64,000 nt of DNA from Methanolacinia petrolearia DSM 11571 (GCF_000147875.1 NC_014507.1:744001-808000); one strand, 5' to 3'. Counted from the first letter of the stretch, positions 35,448 through 44,271 are shown. Numbers and translations: made by a program. Notes: a model not told the origin generated them from the letters alone.

Positions 35448-36407
35448 ATGCCTAATCTCAATGTGGCGGTTCTCGGCCCGCACGGCTATGCCAAAAATAT
35501 AGGCAAGGCCGGGACCGAATCCGATATTACTTTCTATAACCTGAAGAAGGGCGAAGATACTGTTACGATTATCGAGCCGTCCAGATACCCCGAGCGGGTC
35601 GCACCCTTGTATTATGCCGTGGCGATGTCGCAGTCCGCAATTTTGGTCGTGGACGCAATCACCCCCGAGTTCGGTGAATGTGTGGTCATGCTCGACTGTG
35701 CCGGGATAAAGAGCGGCTACGTGATCCTCAGGAATTATATCGACAAGTCTCAGATCGATCCGTTGATCAAAGGGACGGTTATCGAGAACTATACATTCAT
35801 GGAGGACGATTCGATCGTTCTCAGGGAGTCACTACTCGCCGCCGCTTCGAAGGTGGAGAGGGTGGTCTCCGATATTCCGGGAACGGTGATGGTCGATCAT
35901 CACTTCAACGTGAAGGGCATCGGAACCGTGATCCTCGGCGGAGTTGTGAAGGGAACGATCAGGACTCATGATTCCGTGAGGGTTCTCCCCGGAGAGAGAA
36001 CCGCACAGATCCGCTCGATACAGAGGCATGACGATGACTGCACGGATGCCGTCCCGTATGACCGCGTCGGACTTGCACTGAAAAATATTACGGCAGACGA
36101 GATCGACAGGGGCCAGGTCGTGACCACCGACGATTCGATAAAGACCGGCGATTCGTTCAAGGGAAGGATCAAGGTCGTCAAATACTGGAATACCCCGATG
36201 AAGGATTCGATGGTGATCCATATCGGCCACTGGATGAGTTACGTCTCGGGAAAGATCGATTCGGTGACCGACGGATCTGACCCGAAGAATCCCGAAGTCC
36301 AGATAAGCCTCGAAAAGGAGATCGCGTACTTCCCCGGTGACAAAGCGATCGTACATCACCTTGATGCCGGGAAGCTCAGGGTCGTCGGGACGATCGTTCT
36401 TGAGTGA
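35448..36407 (+). CDS. SelB/EF-Tu-like translation factor homologue with degenerate G domain
   Basis: A 319-aa protein. The second half has the EF-Tu domain II/III pattern (IPGTVMVDHHFNVKGIGTVI, VKGTIRTHDSVRVLPGE, VGLALKNITADEIDRGQVV), closest in style to selenocysteine factor SelB. The first 140 residues align with a GTPase domain but lack the GxxxxGK[ST] loop (GPHGYAKNIGKAG instead) and DxxG, and have RNYID where NKxD is expected. GTP hydrolysis is therefore unlikely. It may be a remnant that binds RNA or the ribosome. It stands alone between two repeat elements. Confidence 0.85.
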   Translation: MPNLNVAVLGPHGYAKNIGKAGTESDITFYNLKKGEDTVTIIEPSRYPERVAPLYYAVAMSQSAILVVDAITPEFGECVVMLDCAGIKSGYVILRNYIDKSQIDPLIKGTVIENYTFMEDDSIVLRESLLAAASKVERVVSDIPGTVMVDHHFNVKGIGTVILGGVVKGTIRTHDSVRVLPGERTAQIRSIQRHDDDCTDAVPYDRVGLALKNITADEIDRGQVVTTDDSIKTGDSFKGRIKVVKYWNTPMKDSMVIHIGHWMSYVSGKIDSVTDGSDPKNPEVQISLEKEIAYFPGDKAIVHHLDAGKLRVVGTIVLE

Positions 36408-36440
36408 GTTTTTAACGTATTTTGCGTTTAATACTCTTTT

Positions 36441-36554
36441 CTCTTCCCGGCCAAGGCTACCCGAACGGGTAGCGTCCAGGCCGGGCTATCACCTTTTGCG
36501 CAAATTCGCGTAGCGAATTAAGCAGAGGGCTGCCCCTCAGGGGCTTATGCCCGG
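36441..36554 (+). repeat. Dispersed repeat family 1, module Y, copy 2
   Basis: Same blocks as at 1390-1501: CCCGGCC...GGCCGGG enclosing CTACCCG/CGGGTAG, then AATTCGC-GTA-GCGAATT, then CCCCTCAGGGGCTTATGCCC. The third stem differs from copy 1 by a compensating pair (A-T for G-C). Confidence 0.78.
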
Positions 36555-36588
36555 AAAGATTCCTGAAAAAAGAATATCAGAATTATAC

Positions 36589-36677
36589 AGGGAGGAGACG
36601 ATTCCTCCCCTTGAACCCACCTCCACATGGCGATAGGTCTCTGTCGGTATGGACAAGCATCCCTCCGGCTCCGTGAA
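36589..36677 (+). repeat. Dispersed repeat family 1, module X, copy 2
   Basis: GGGAGGAG facing CTCCCC, then GGCGATAGGTC, GTCGGTATGGACAAGCATCC and CTCCGGCTCCGTGAA. It follows module Y here, the reverse of the order at 1.3 kb. The rest of 36408-36780 is AT-rich and holds no gene. Confidence 0.75.
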
Positions 36678-36780
36678 AGTTATTATTCAATTTAAAATAC
36701 GAAGGTATGAAGTAAATTAGAGAAAAGATTTCTGGAAATCTCAGCTGTTTTCAAGATTTTCAAAATATTTTTGATATTAT

Positions 36781-37803
36781 CTAATATGCTATCAGTATAT
36801 GTTCAGCTGTAGGTGAATAAAGACCACCGGACTTTCGAATCATAAATTTATATCCGATTTTAAGGCTTTCTAAATAGGGTTTTATTTCGAAAAAGTCTTT
36901 GGGATTATGATAGATACAAACCAATAAAATCGGTTTTTGTTCCTTGATGGTATTAATTCCCCCTTTAAGGGCATTCATTTCAAAACCCTCGATATCCATC
37001 TTAATTAAACCAATATTTAGGTTTAATTGTGAGATTTCCTGATCTATAGTTGAAACTTCTACTTCCTCGTTTTCATCTGTTTTATAATCAGTTAAAGGTT
37101 CATCTCCACCTCTTGAACCTATAAACAATTTACATTGTTTATCCCCGATTCCTTTTTTTAGAGGGATAATTTTATCCTTTAGATCATTTAACTCGAGGAA
37201 CTTAACCAATTCATTGTAAACCCCTAATTGTGGCTCATAAGCATAGACAGATTTACAATTCGTTTCTTCAATGAATAAAGTTGAAGAATCACCGTTATAT
37301 GCACCAAGATCAATAATGGATTTTCCTTTACATCGCTCTTTGTATTCTATTCCTGTCTCTTTCATACCATATTTCAAAAAAAACATAAAATAATCAGGAA
37401 AAATACTCTTTTTTGGCATTATGTAATTGAATTTATTTTTTTCTTCAATTGAAGAATATTTTTTAAAATTACTAAAATCTTCTTTTGTATATACATCTTT
37501 TGTTGGAAGAATCACATAATTATTAAAGGTTGATTTAGAAAATTTTGAGTAAATGTAAATATATTTATCTACATAATCTCTCGAGATTTTATCGAGGCCA
37601 TCCTTCAGAGAGTCTATCTTTTGCTCGATATCTTTATCTTTTAAATACTCCTGCCACTCAGATGGATTAGAACTCCAAACAAATTTGATACCAACTCCTC
37701 TCTCCAGAAGTATAGAAAGGCGATGTCGAAATGAATTGATGCTCTGTCGAACCGATTTTGGTAAAAATTTTCGAGCTAATCTTATTGTAATTCCATTTGT
37801 CAT
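36781..37803 (-). CDS. FkbM family SAM-dependent methyltransferase
   Basis: A 340-aa protein. The N-terminal 165 residues are Lys/Asp/Tyr-rich and not assigned. The C-terminal half is an FkbM-type methyltransferase: SIIDLGAYNGDSST (motif I), SVYAYEPQ, then IKMDIEGFEMNALKGG and a final strand. Such enzymes often O-methylate sugars of glycans or lipopolysaccharide-like polymers. Base composition is clearly more AT-rich than neighbours, as are both flanks, which suggests acquisition from outside. It is a single-gene island beside family 1 repeats. Confidence 0.87.
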   Translation of the reverse strand: MTNGITIRLARKFLPKSVRQSINSFRHRLSILLERGVGIKFVWSSNPSEWQEYLKDKDIEQKIDSLKDGLDKISRDYVDKYIYIYSKFSKSTFNNYVILPTKDVYTKEDFSNFKKYSSIEEKNKFNYIMPKKSIFPDYFMFFLKYGMKETGIEYKERCKGKSIIDLGAYNGDSSTLFIEETNCKSVYAYEPQLGVYNELVKFLELNDLKDKIIPLKKGIGDKQCKLFIGSRGGDEPLTDYKTDENEEVEVSTIDQEISQLNLNIGLIKMDIEGFEMNALKGGINTIKEQKPILLVCIYHNPKDFFEIKPYLESLKIGYKFMIRKSGGLYSPTAEHILIAY

Positions 37804-38271
37804 CTCAATATTATTAAAAGAGAACTCCTATATAACAATTGCAGTATTTTTATAATATAATTCTTGTTGAAATTATCTAAAAAAAAGTCGGGCTATTAAT
37901 GGTTATTAAATGAACTGATCAATATTCATTGTTATAATGATCAGTCTTTGAGACGCAATTTGTTTAGATTGCAGTATTTTATTACAATATCTTTTTGAGT
38001 TTGAAACAATCTCAAAATCTTGCAAGCTTTCTTGATGATTAAAACACCAGATTCCCCGATTCGACATCTCATTTAGGTATTGATTTTTCGATTGTTATGA
38101 TTCTCAAAGTAAATCTTAAGATTAGATAATTATTGAATTTGTATTAGAGATCTGGAGAGATTCCATTTGTTCATACTCCTCTCAAATCCAAAATCAAAAC
38201 AAATAACTTCAGTTTTTTTCGAAGTCATGAATAGTGTTAATAAATTTCAGTGCTACTATCTTCTGATACAA
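37804..38271 (+). other. AT-rich intergenic stretch
   Basis: About 470 bases of low GC between the FkbM gene and the SIMPL gene. I see no gene or RNA in it. ATTGCAGTATTTT occurs twice (about 37839 and 37972). Confidence 0.5.
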
Positions 38272-39009
38272 ATGAGTCTGAAAAAACTAATTCTGGTTTC
38301 GATGATCTTCGTCCTTGTCGCTGCAATGGCAGGCACAGCCGCCGCCGCAGACACCTCGGACGATAAGACCATCTCGGTATCGGGCACAGGGAAGGTTTCC
38401 TCCGCACCCGATACAGTCATAGTTTCAATCGCAGTAGAAACTGAAGATACCGACGCGTACAAAGCCCAGCAGGAAAATGCAGTAAAGATGGATAAGGTTC
38501 TCAGTGCCCTGAAGGGAATGGGCCTGACAAGCGACGAGATCGAGACGACCGGCTACAATATCTATTCGTACACCTCAGGTGACGACTCCATATTCGGTTC
38601 GAAGAAAACAGTCTACAGGGTCACCAACACCATAAAAGTGGAGACCATGAAGGTTGACATGGCAGGCGAGATAATCGACAATGCCGTTGCATCCGGTGCA
38701 AACAGCATAAATTACGTTTCATTCACGCTCAGCGACGAGAAGTCCAACGAACTCCGTTCGCAAGCCCTTGACGCAGCCGTTGAACAGGCCAAATCTGACG
38801 CAGACGCAGTCGCCTCAGCACTCGGGGTCTCGATTGTCGGAGTAAAGACCGTCAACGTCGGTGCAAGCTACACCCCGGTGAGCTACAATTACGCCTATGC
38901 CGAGGATGCGATGTATAAGTCGACAGCCTCGGCCGGAGTTTCGACATCCGTTGAAGCTGGCGACGTAGACGTAACCGCTTCGGTCTCCATCGTTTATCTT
39001 ATAAGATAA
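38272..39009 (+). CDS. Secreted SIMPL domain protein (DUF541)
   Basis: A 245-aa protein from ATG 38272, chosen because it gives a normal signal peptide (KKLILVSMIFVLVAAMAGTA, then AAA-D cleavage near residue 24). An upstream in-frame start at 38167 would bury the signal behind 35 AT-rich residues. The mature part is a SIMPL/DUF541 domain (TISVSGTGKVSSAPDTVIVS, NIYSYTSGDDSIFG, VRS-like helices). The family forms oligomeric periplasmic or surface proteins of unclear role. It is transcribed alone. Confidence 0.9.
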   Translation: MSLKKLILVSMIFVLVAAMAGTAAAADTSDDKTISVSGTGKVSSAPDTVIVSIAVETEDTDAYKAQQENAVKMDKVLSALKGMGLTSDEIETTGYNIYSYTSGDDSIFGSKKTVYRVTNTIKVETMKVDMAGEIIDNAVASGANSINYVSFTLSDEKSNELRSQALDAAVEQAKSDADAVASALGVSIVGVKTVNVGASYTPVSYNYAYAEDAMYKSTASAGVSTSVEAGDVDVTASVSIVYLIR

Positions 39010-39123
39010 TTCAACCCTTTTTTCGATCGCCGGGTTACCAGATCCGGATCTTTCCGGACCCCGATCACCATAAATAGAAAGTTCTTTTTTGTATGTGCAT
39101 GACTACTGATCAGGTTTCAGGAA

Positions 39124-39810
39124 ATGACTTCAGATATTGATATATCCAAAAAGAATGCCGGGTATTTTGCAGCCGAACTCATACAGGACGGCATGGCGGT
39201 CGGGCTCGGAACAGGCTCGACGGTCTTCTACGCCATGGAGCGCCTTTCCGAAAGGATATCCTCCGAAGGTCTTGATATGATCGGCGTCCCAACCTCTTTT
39301 CAGGCCTCGATGAGGGCAAGAGAGTACGGCATTCCGCTCTCCGTGATCGATGAATACCCCTCGCTCGATATTGCAATCGACGGTGCGGACAAGATCGACT
39401 CTTCGCTCCGGATGATAAAAGGAAGAGGAGCCGCACAGACGCTCGAAAGGTGTGTCGCCGATGCTGCGGACCTCTTTGTCGTTGTGGCCGACGAATCTAA
39501 GATGTGCGAAAAGCTCCACGGCCCCGTTCCCGTCGAAGTACTCCCCTTCGCCCTCGGTCTCTTTGAAAGAAGAATCCGTGAACTCGGCGGCATTCCTTCA
39601 ATCCGCCTGGGTGTTAAAAAAGACGGCCCCGTAATAACCGACAGCGGAAATTTCGAAGTAGACTGTGATTTCGGGTTCATCGACGAGCCGGAACTCCTCC
39701 AGTCTGCGATAAACAATATGCCGGGTGTCCTGAGCTGCGGGCTGTTTACGGAATTTACCGACAGGACAAAAGTTGTAATCGGAAATGAAAATGGGGTAAA
39801 TATATTTTGA
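39124..39810 (+). CDS. rpiA: Ribose-5-phosphate isomerase A
   Basis: It interconverts ribose 5-phosphate and ribulose 5-phosphate for nucleotide and cofactor synthesis. The 228-aa protein has VGLGTGSTVFYAMERL (residues 24-39), the active-site DGADKID (about 81-87) and GRGAAQTLER, with the catalytic Glu in the last. It is convergent with the TrmB-like regulator: the two stop codons abut without a spacer (TGATCA). Confidence 0.96.
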   Translation: MTSDIDISKKNAGYFAAELIQDGMAVGLGTGSTVFYAMERLSERISSEGLDMIGVPTSFQASMRAREYGIPLSVIDEYPSLDIAIDGADKIDSSLRMIKGRGAAQTLERCVADAADLFVVVADESKMCEKLHGPVPVEVLPFALGLFERRIRELGGIPSIRLGVKKDGPVITDSGNFEVDCDFGFIDEPELLQSAINNMPGVLSCGLFTEFTDRTKVVIGNENGVNIF

Positions 39811-40182
39811 TCAGACTATTTTTCTGATCTTTTTTATAATTTCAAGCTGGTTTTCGATCTCTTCCTTTTTATCTTTCTCAAGAGTATCGATGATTTCAGG
39901 CATCGGTTTTGACAGATTATATATCTTCACGGGCCTGCCTTTGCTCTCCGCCTTGCTCTCCCTGTTGGAGATCCACTCCTTTTCGCTCAGGGTTCTCATG
40001 GCTATGCTGACTTCCGGCTGGCGGAGATCGGTCCCCCTCTCGATCTCCCTTGATGTCGCTTCTTCAGTATTTGCAAGATAAACCAGAACCTTGGCGACAT
40101 TCTTTTTGAGACCCACTTCAGAAAGAAGATCAGCCAGTTCCTCTTCCTTTTCAGTGAATGTCAAAACTTTTTCGAGTTTCAT
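39811..40182 (-). CDS. TrmB-like winged-helix transcriptional regulator
   Basis: A 123-aa DNA-binding protein. The winged helix covers residues about 18-90 (AKVLVYLANTEEATSREIER, QPEVSIAMRTLSEKEWI, the recognition-helix region). A C-terminal coiled-coil-like helix follows (EKDKKEEIENQLEIIKKIRK), likely for dimerisation. There is no ligand domain, so it is a short form. It lies next to tbp (138 bases apart, same strand) and tail to tail with rpiA. The target is unknown. Confidence 0.86.
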   Translation of the reverse strand: MKLEKVLTFTEKEEELADLLSEVGLKKNVAKVLVYLANTEEATSREIERGTDLRQPEVSIAMRTLSEKEWISNRESKAESKGRPVKIYNLSKPMPEIIDTLEKDKKEEIENQLEIIKKIRKIV

Positions 40183-40320
40183 AACTACACCAGTCTGTAC
40201 ATTCTAATTTGCCAGTTTCTTATAAATACATTTTTATCTTGATTGTGGTATTTAGGGGGTTATGATAATGATCTAATTATTGTTAGATCAAAAATGATAG
40301 GAAAATATATAATCTATTGT

Positions 40321-40881
40321 TTAAATTAATCCGAGGTTTGAAAGATCGGATAAAATCTTCTGCACTGCCTTTTTGGCATCCTCGGGCTGCTTTCCGCCGG
40401 TTATGATAAGTTTTCCCGACCCAAAGAGGAGAACAACCACTTTTGGCTCGTCGAGCCTGTAGACCAGCCCGGGGAACTGCTCGGGTTCGTATTCGATCCT
40501 CTCAAGATTGAAACCTACAGCGATCTTGTTCAGGTTAATGGGAGTTCCGAGATCTGCGGACGTTACGATATTCTGGACTTTATATTCCAGATTTTTTGGG
40601 ATATCCAGCTTAAGCTCCCTTAATTTGTCTCCGAGTATATCGAGGCCCTTTGACAGGCTGTCTATACTCTTTGCACCGGTCAGGACTACTTTTCCCGATC
40701 CGAATACGAGCGCCGCAATTTTGGGCTCCTGCATCCTGAGCACAACGCCGGGGAACCTCTTCTTGTTGTACTCTGCATCTTTGATCTTTTCGTTTATCAT
40801 CTGGAGATCGAGTTCTTTGGCAACCTTGGCCGATGCTACGATATTTTCGATCTTCAACGAGTCTTCCGGATTCACCTTCAT
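40321..40881 (-). CDS. tbp: TATA-box binding protein
   Basis: Basal transcription factor that recruits TFB and RNA polymerase. The 186-aa saddle has two direct repeats: KIENIVASAKVAKELDLQMI ... FPGVVLRMQEPK ... FGSGKVVLTGAKS, and KVQNIVTSADLGTPINLNKI ... FPGLVYRLDEPK ... FGSGKLIITGGKQ. The intercalating Phe residues are in place. Its own upstream region carries three closely spaced TATA-like sequences, which suggests a leaderless transcript and possible autoregulation. Confidence 0.98.
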   Translation of the reverse strand: MKVNPEDSLKIENIVASAKVAKELDLQMINEKIKDAEYNKKRFPGVVLRMQEPKIAALVFGSGKVVLTGAKSIDSLSKGLDILGDKLRELKLDIPKNLEYKVQNIVTSADLGTPINLNKIAVGFNLERIEYEPEQFPGLVYRLDEPKVVVLLFGSGKLIITGGKQPEDAKKAVQKILSDLSNLGLI

Positions 40882-40882
40882 G

Positions 40883-40913
40883 TTTATAAAATTATTTATA
40901 AAGTATATAAATA
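40883..40913 (-). promoter_or_regulatory. Tandem TATA-like boxes of the tbp promoter
   Basis: Reading toward the gene, three AT-rich boxes (40903-40913, 40894-40902, 40883-40890, all TTTATA/TATAAA-like) occupy the last 32 bases before the start codon. The distal one is correctly placed for transcription starting at or near the ATG. The two inner boxes would overlap the initiation site. Confidence 0.55.
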
Positions 40914-41009
40914 GTTGGGTGTTAAACTAATCCTAAATGGCCCGGGTTTTTCCAACCTGCAGGGTATATGTCAAAAACATTTTCCGCCGGACTCAGGCAG
41001 GGTGAATAT

Positions 41010-43076
41010 ATGAAGAAAAAGGTGCTTCTTGGTGCTGAAGGATACCGTCTCCTGGACAGGTTTGGTATCCCTCATCCCGAATACGGTCTCGCTCATTCCG
41101 AAGACGAGGCCGCCGGTATCGCTGAAAACCTCGGGTTCCCTGTCGTGATGAAGGTGATCTCCCCGGATATCATTCATAAGAGCGACGCAGGCGGCGTGGT
41201 TTTGGATATCGGCTCCGCGGGTGAGGCCCGGGAGGCATATTCACGAATAATCCGGAATTCGTTGTCGGCTGTTCCGGGTGCGTTGATAGAGGGCGTTATC
41301 GTCGAAAAGTCGGCACGCCCCGGGCTGGAGATCATCGTAGGCGGAAAGACGGACCCGGCCTTCGGGAAGACCCTTACGTTCGGGACAGGCGGGACGAACG
41401 TGAGCATCTACAAGGATGTATCATTCGCGATACTGCCTTTAACGCCTGAAAAGGCGAAAAAGATGATCCGTGGCATCAGGGCTTTTCCACTTATCCGTGG
41501 TTATCGGGGTTCGAAGCCGAAGGACGAGGCTGAGATGGTGCGAATTCTTGTCAGTGCCGCCCGGATGTTCGGTGAAACTCCGGGTCTTTCCGAGTTCGAC
41601 ATAAATCCTCTCCGGCTCTACGAGGAAGGAGCGTGTGCGATAGATACGGCGTTCATCTTCGACGAAAGCACTGTTCCGGCCGCTCAGGTCGTTCGGGGCG
41701 AAAACGCTCCGGCCGATACCGGAATATTCAGCCCTTCGTCTATCGCCCTCGTCGGTGCCTCGGAGAAACCGGGAAAGGTTGGGACGACGATGGCTGAAAA
41801 GCTTGCAAAGTTTCCCGGCGAATTTTATCCTGTAAATCCCACGGACGACGAAATATTCGGGTTCAAATGCTACCCGTCTGTCATGGATATTCCCGGCAGC
41901 GTGGATATGGCGGTTATATCTGTTCCTGCACCGCTTGTTCCGGGAATCGCGAAAGAGTGCGGGGAGAAAGGCGTGAAGATCGCCGTAATAATATCGGCGG
42001 GATTCAGGGAGACGGGTGAAGAGGGAGCGAAAATCGAGGATATTATCGCAGAGACCGGGAAAAAATACGGGATGAGGATCGTCGGGCCGAACTGCCTCGG
42101 CCTGATCAGCCCATATAAAGGCTATGACACGACTTTTCTCCCGATAACTCCTCTGCCGGGGAACATCGCGTTTATATCCCAGAGCGGTGCTCTTCTGAAT
42201 GCGGTGATCGACTGGAGTCTCTCGTACGGGCTCGGTTACTCCCTGGTGGCCTCCGTCGGGAACCAGTGCGATCTTAAATTCACCGATTACCTCGTCTGGG
42301 CGCAATCGGACGAGAACACCCGTGCCATAATCATGTATATCGAGGATGTGGGTGACGGCAGGAGGTTCATGGAGCTTGTATCCGAGATCTCGCCCGAAAA
42401 ACCGGTGGTTGTGATAAAGGCGGGCTCATCCGACAAGGGCCATCTTGCGGCAGCTTCGCACACCGGATCTCTTGCCGGGAGCCACGAGATCTATATTGAG
42501 GCGTTTAAGGAGTGCGGAGCAATATCCGCATCGAGTATAGAAGATGCCTTTTATTCGGCGGAATTTCTTGCGCACAGGAAGAGATACCCGAAGGGCGGCA
42601 GGGTCGTGGTCTTGACGAATGCGGGCGGTTTCGCTGTTCTTGCGTCTGATTATGCGGAGAAATACGGTCTGAATATCATAGATCTTCCCACTGATGTAAA
42701 AGAGAAATTCGACGGTTTTCTGCCTTCATACTGGAGCCGGAGGAATCCGGTGGACATCGTCGGCGATGCAAGGATGGACAGGTTCGTTGCGGCTCTGGAT
42801 CTGCTCTGCAAAAACGAAGACTTCTGGGACATTTGCGTCGTGATCTCGATTCCGAGCAACAATATCCCGTTCGAACAGCTTGCCGGGGAGATTATCAAAA
42901 AGACGAAGGAGACTGAGAAGAGGCTGGTCCCTGTCTTTGTCGGCGGTGAGGAGATGAAGCAGGGAAGGGACACTCTCACGAGTGCTGGTATCCCTTCGTT
43001 CGACGAACCCGAGACGGCGTTCAGGGTCATGGGCGGGATTGTTGAGAGCCGGCACGTTTCGGGGAATTTGCAATAA
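41010..43076 (+). CDS. Acyl-CoA synthetase (NDP-forming), fused ATP-grasp and CoA-binding parts
   Basis: Reversible formation of acyl-CoA (probably acetyl-CoA or an aryl/branched acid) with ADP or NDP. The 688-aa protein begins with the ATP-grasp (beta) part (residues 1-215: FPVVMKVISPDIIHKSDAGG). A CoA-binding Rossmann domain follows near 240 (IALVGASEKPGKVG), then the ligase domains with the phospho-histidine loop AASHTGSLAG (His about 484). The order beta-then-alpha is the reverse of many fused ACD enzymes. ATG 41010 is preferred because AGGGTGA precedes it; an in-frame ATG at 40968 would add 14 residues. It is transcribed alone. Confidence 0.93.
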   Translation: MKKKVLLGAEGYRLLDRFGIPHPEYGLAHSEDEAAGIAENLGFPVVMKVISPDIIHKSDAGGVVLDIGSAGEAREAYSRIIRNSLSAVPGALIEGVIVEKSARPGLEIIVGGKTDPAFGKTLTFGTGGTNVSIYKDVSFAILPLTPEKAKKMIRGIRAFPLIRGYRGSKPKDEAEMVRILVSAARMFGETPGLSEFDINPLRLYEEGACAIDTAFIFDESTVPAAQVVRGENAPADTGIFSPSSIALVGASEKPGKVGTTMAEKLAKFPGEFYPVNPTDDEIFGFKCYPSVMDIPGSVDMAVISVPAPLVPGIAKECGEKGVKIAVIISAGFRETGEEGAKIEDIIAETGKKYGMRIVGPNCLGLISPYKGYDTTFLPITPLPGNIAFISQSGALLNAVIDWSLSYGLGYSLVASVGNQCDLKFTDYLVWAQSDENTRAIIMYIEDVGDGRRFMELVSEISPEKPVVVIKAGSSDKGHLAAASHTGSLAGSHEIYIEAFKECGAISASSIEDAFYSAEFLAHRKRYPKGGRVVVLTNAGGFAVLASDYAEKYGLNIIDLPTDVKEKFDGFLPSYWSRRNPVDIVGDARMDRFVAALDLLCKNEDFWDICVVISIPSNNIPFEQLAGEIIKKTKETEKRLVPVFVGGEEMKQGRDTLTSAGIPSFDEPETAFRVMGGIVESRHVSGNLQ

Positions 43077-43080
43077 TTCG

Positions 43081-43179
43081 GAAGGGAGGGGGACGATTTC
43101 CCCTCCCTCGAACCCTCTCCCTCATGGCCATAGGTCACAGTCGGGACAGGCGAGTGTCTCTCCTGCTCCGTGAATTTTC
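43081..43179 (+). repeat. Dispersed repeat family 1, module X, copy 3
   Basis: GAAGGGAGGGGG opposite CCCCTCCCTC, then GGCCATAGGTC, GTCGGGACAGGCGAGTGTC and CTCCGTGAATTTTC. It begins directly after the acyl-CoA synthetase stop. Confidence 0.75.
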
Positions 43180-43199
43180 AATTGTTCCTAAAATATTAA

Positions 43200-43240
43200 T
43201 TTCCCGTCCGGGGCTTATGCCCTCTAATAAATTCATTTTG
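43200..43240 (+). repeat. Family 1, shortened module Y (copy 3)
   Basis: TTCCCGTCCGGGGCTTATGC then CCTCTAATAAATTCATTTT; the last 19 bases recur exactly at about 44398-44416. Only the ends of the full module remain. Confidence 0.6.
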
Positions 43241-43377
43241 TTTAGAAGTGATGGAGCTTACGCCCTTCTCAGATTTTACTAAACTGTGGGATATCTTAGG
43301 GAAAAAGCAAAAAAAGACGATAACGTTATCTTGCGGAGCGGGAATAATTCTATTATTCCTGATTGAGAGCGTCAGCA

Positions 43378-43749
43378 ATGAAAAAACTGATGACAGGCTA
43401 TGCTGAGCAACGGGACCTGCGCGAGGAGTCTTGGAAAATGCAGTACAAAAATATAACGATCACATACGAAGATGCAAAGATCCATGCAAGGAAGGATGAA
43501 AACGAATGCTGGGAGTACAGGTATCCATATTCGGATTCATGGGAAAAAGACCCTGAAAAGCTCCTGGCCGTACGCCCGACGGGGAATCCCGAAGGTATGT
43601 TCTATGAGATTCTCTGTATAGAGCTCTTCGGTAACGAGATCAAAGGAGAGATGGACTGGGCGGGAGAGGGAGACAATATCAGGATCGTCTCTCCCGGAGC
43701 ATATGAGTGGGAGCCTGCCTGGAATGGGATCCGGTTCCATTCTGAGTGA
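43378..43749 (+). CDS. Hypothetical protein, 123 aa
   Basis: I do not recognise the family. The protein is soluble, acidic and Trp-rich (WEYRYPYSDSWEKDPEK, MDWAGEGDNIRIVSPGAYEW). Codon use is like that of neighbouring real genes. The start is unsure: ATG 43378 (taken here), or ATG 43438 with GAGGAG upstream, which would give 103 aa. It stands alone in a repeat-rich gap, so a recently acquired or lineage-specific gene is possible. Confidence 0.6.
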   Translation: MKKLMTGYAEQRDLREESWKMQYKNITITYEDAKIHARKDENECWEYRYPYSDSWEKDPEKLLAVRPTGNPEGMFYEILCIELFGNEIKGEMDWAGEGDNIRIVSPGAYEWEPAWNGIRFHSE

Positions 43750-43821
43750 ATGATCTTCTTAAGAGGTAACAGAGTTCTTCGGTCACCTTTTACTTTATTT
43801 TACCTTTTTAACTTGTTTTTC

Positions 43822-43890
43822 TCCCGGCCGGTGCAATCGAAGGGCTGTCACACTTTCGAAATTTAGGGCTACCTTCGGTAGCCATTTGTG
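43822..43890 (+). repeat. Family 1-related degenerate module Y
   Basis: CCCGGCCGG...GGGCTGTCAC then GGGCTACC-TTC-GGTAGCC, a perfect 7-bp hairpin resembling the inner stem of module Y. The remaining part of 43750-44271 shows no gene. Confidence 0.45.
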
Positions 43891-44271
43891 AAGTTTTAAT
43901 AAAAGGGGGCAATTACCCTTTCCGGGTCTGCCGGCTTTCGAAGGAATAGTTGGAGGTTGTATGAAGTTGTATGAGTTTTGAGGTTGAGGGCTTCAGGTGG
44001 AGAGCCCTCTTTTGGTGGGGGTTTGGAGTATTATGCGTTTTTTTCTTTCTTTTTCGGTCGTCTCCTTTATAGGTTGTTTTCTTTATTGGTGGTGTCATGG
44101 GACGGGAGTCTGGATGCTCCCTTAACACTCTGATCAATAGATTGTCGGCCGGGTATATAAATGAAGAAAATGCGATTGAGTATTTCATTTAACCTGTGAG
44201 TTACATGATTGAATGAAAGCCGTTTCGAACTTGTGCAAGGTTTGCCTTCGGAAAAATATTAACTAAGAATG

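Noticed and set aside
43913-44188. 91-codon minus-strand frame in the repeat-rich gap
   Set aside because: Basic low-complexity translation, no ribosome site, no family resemblance.
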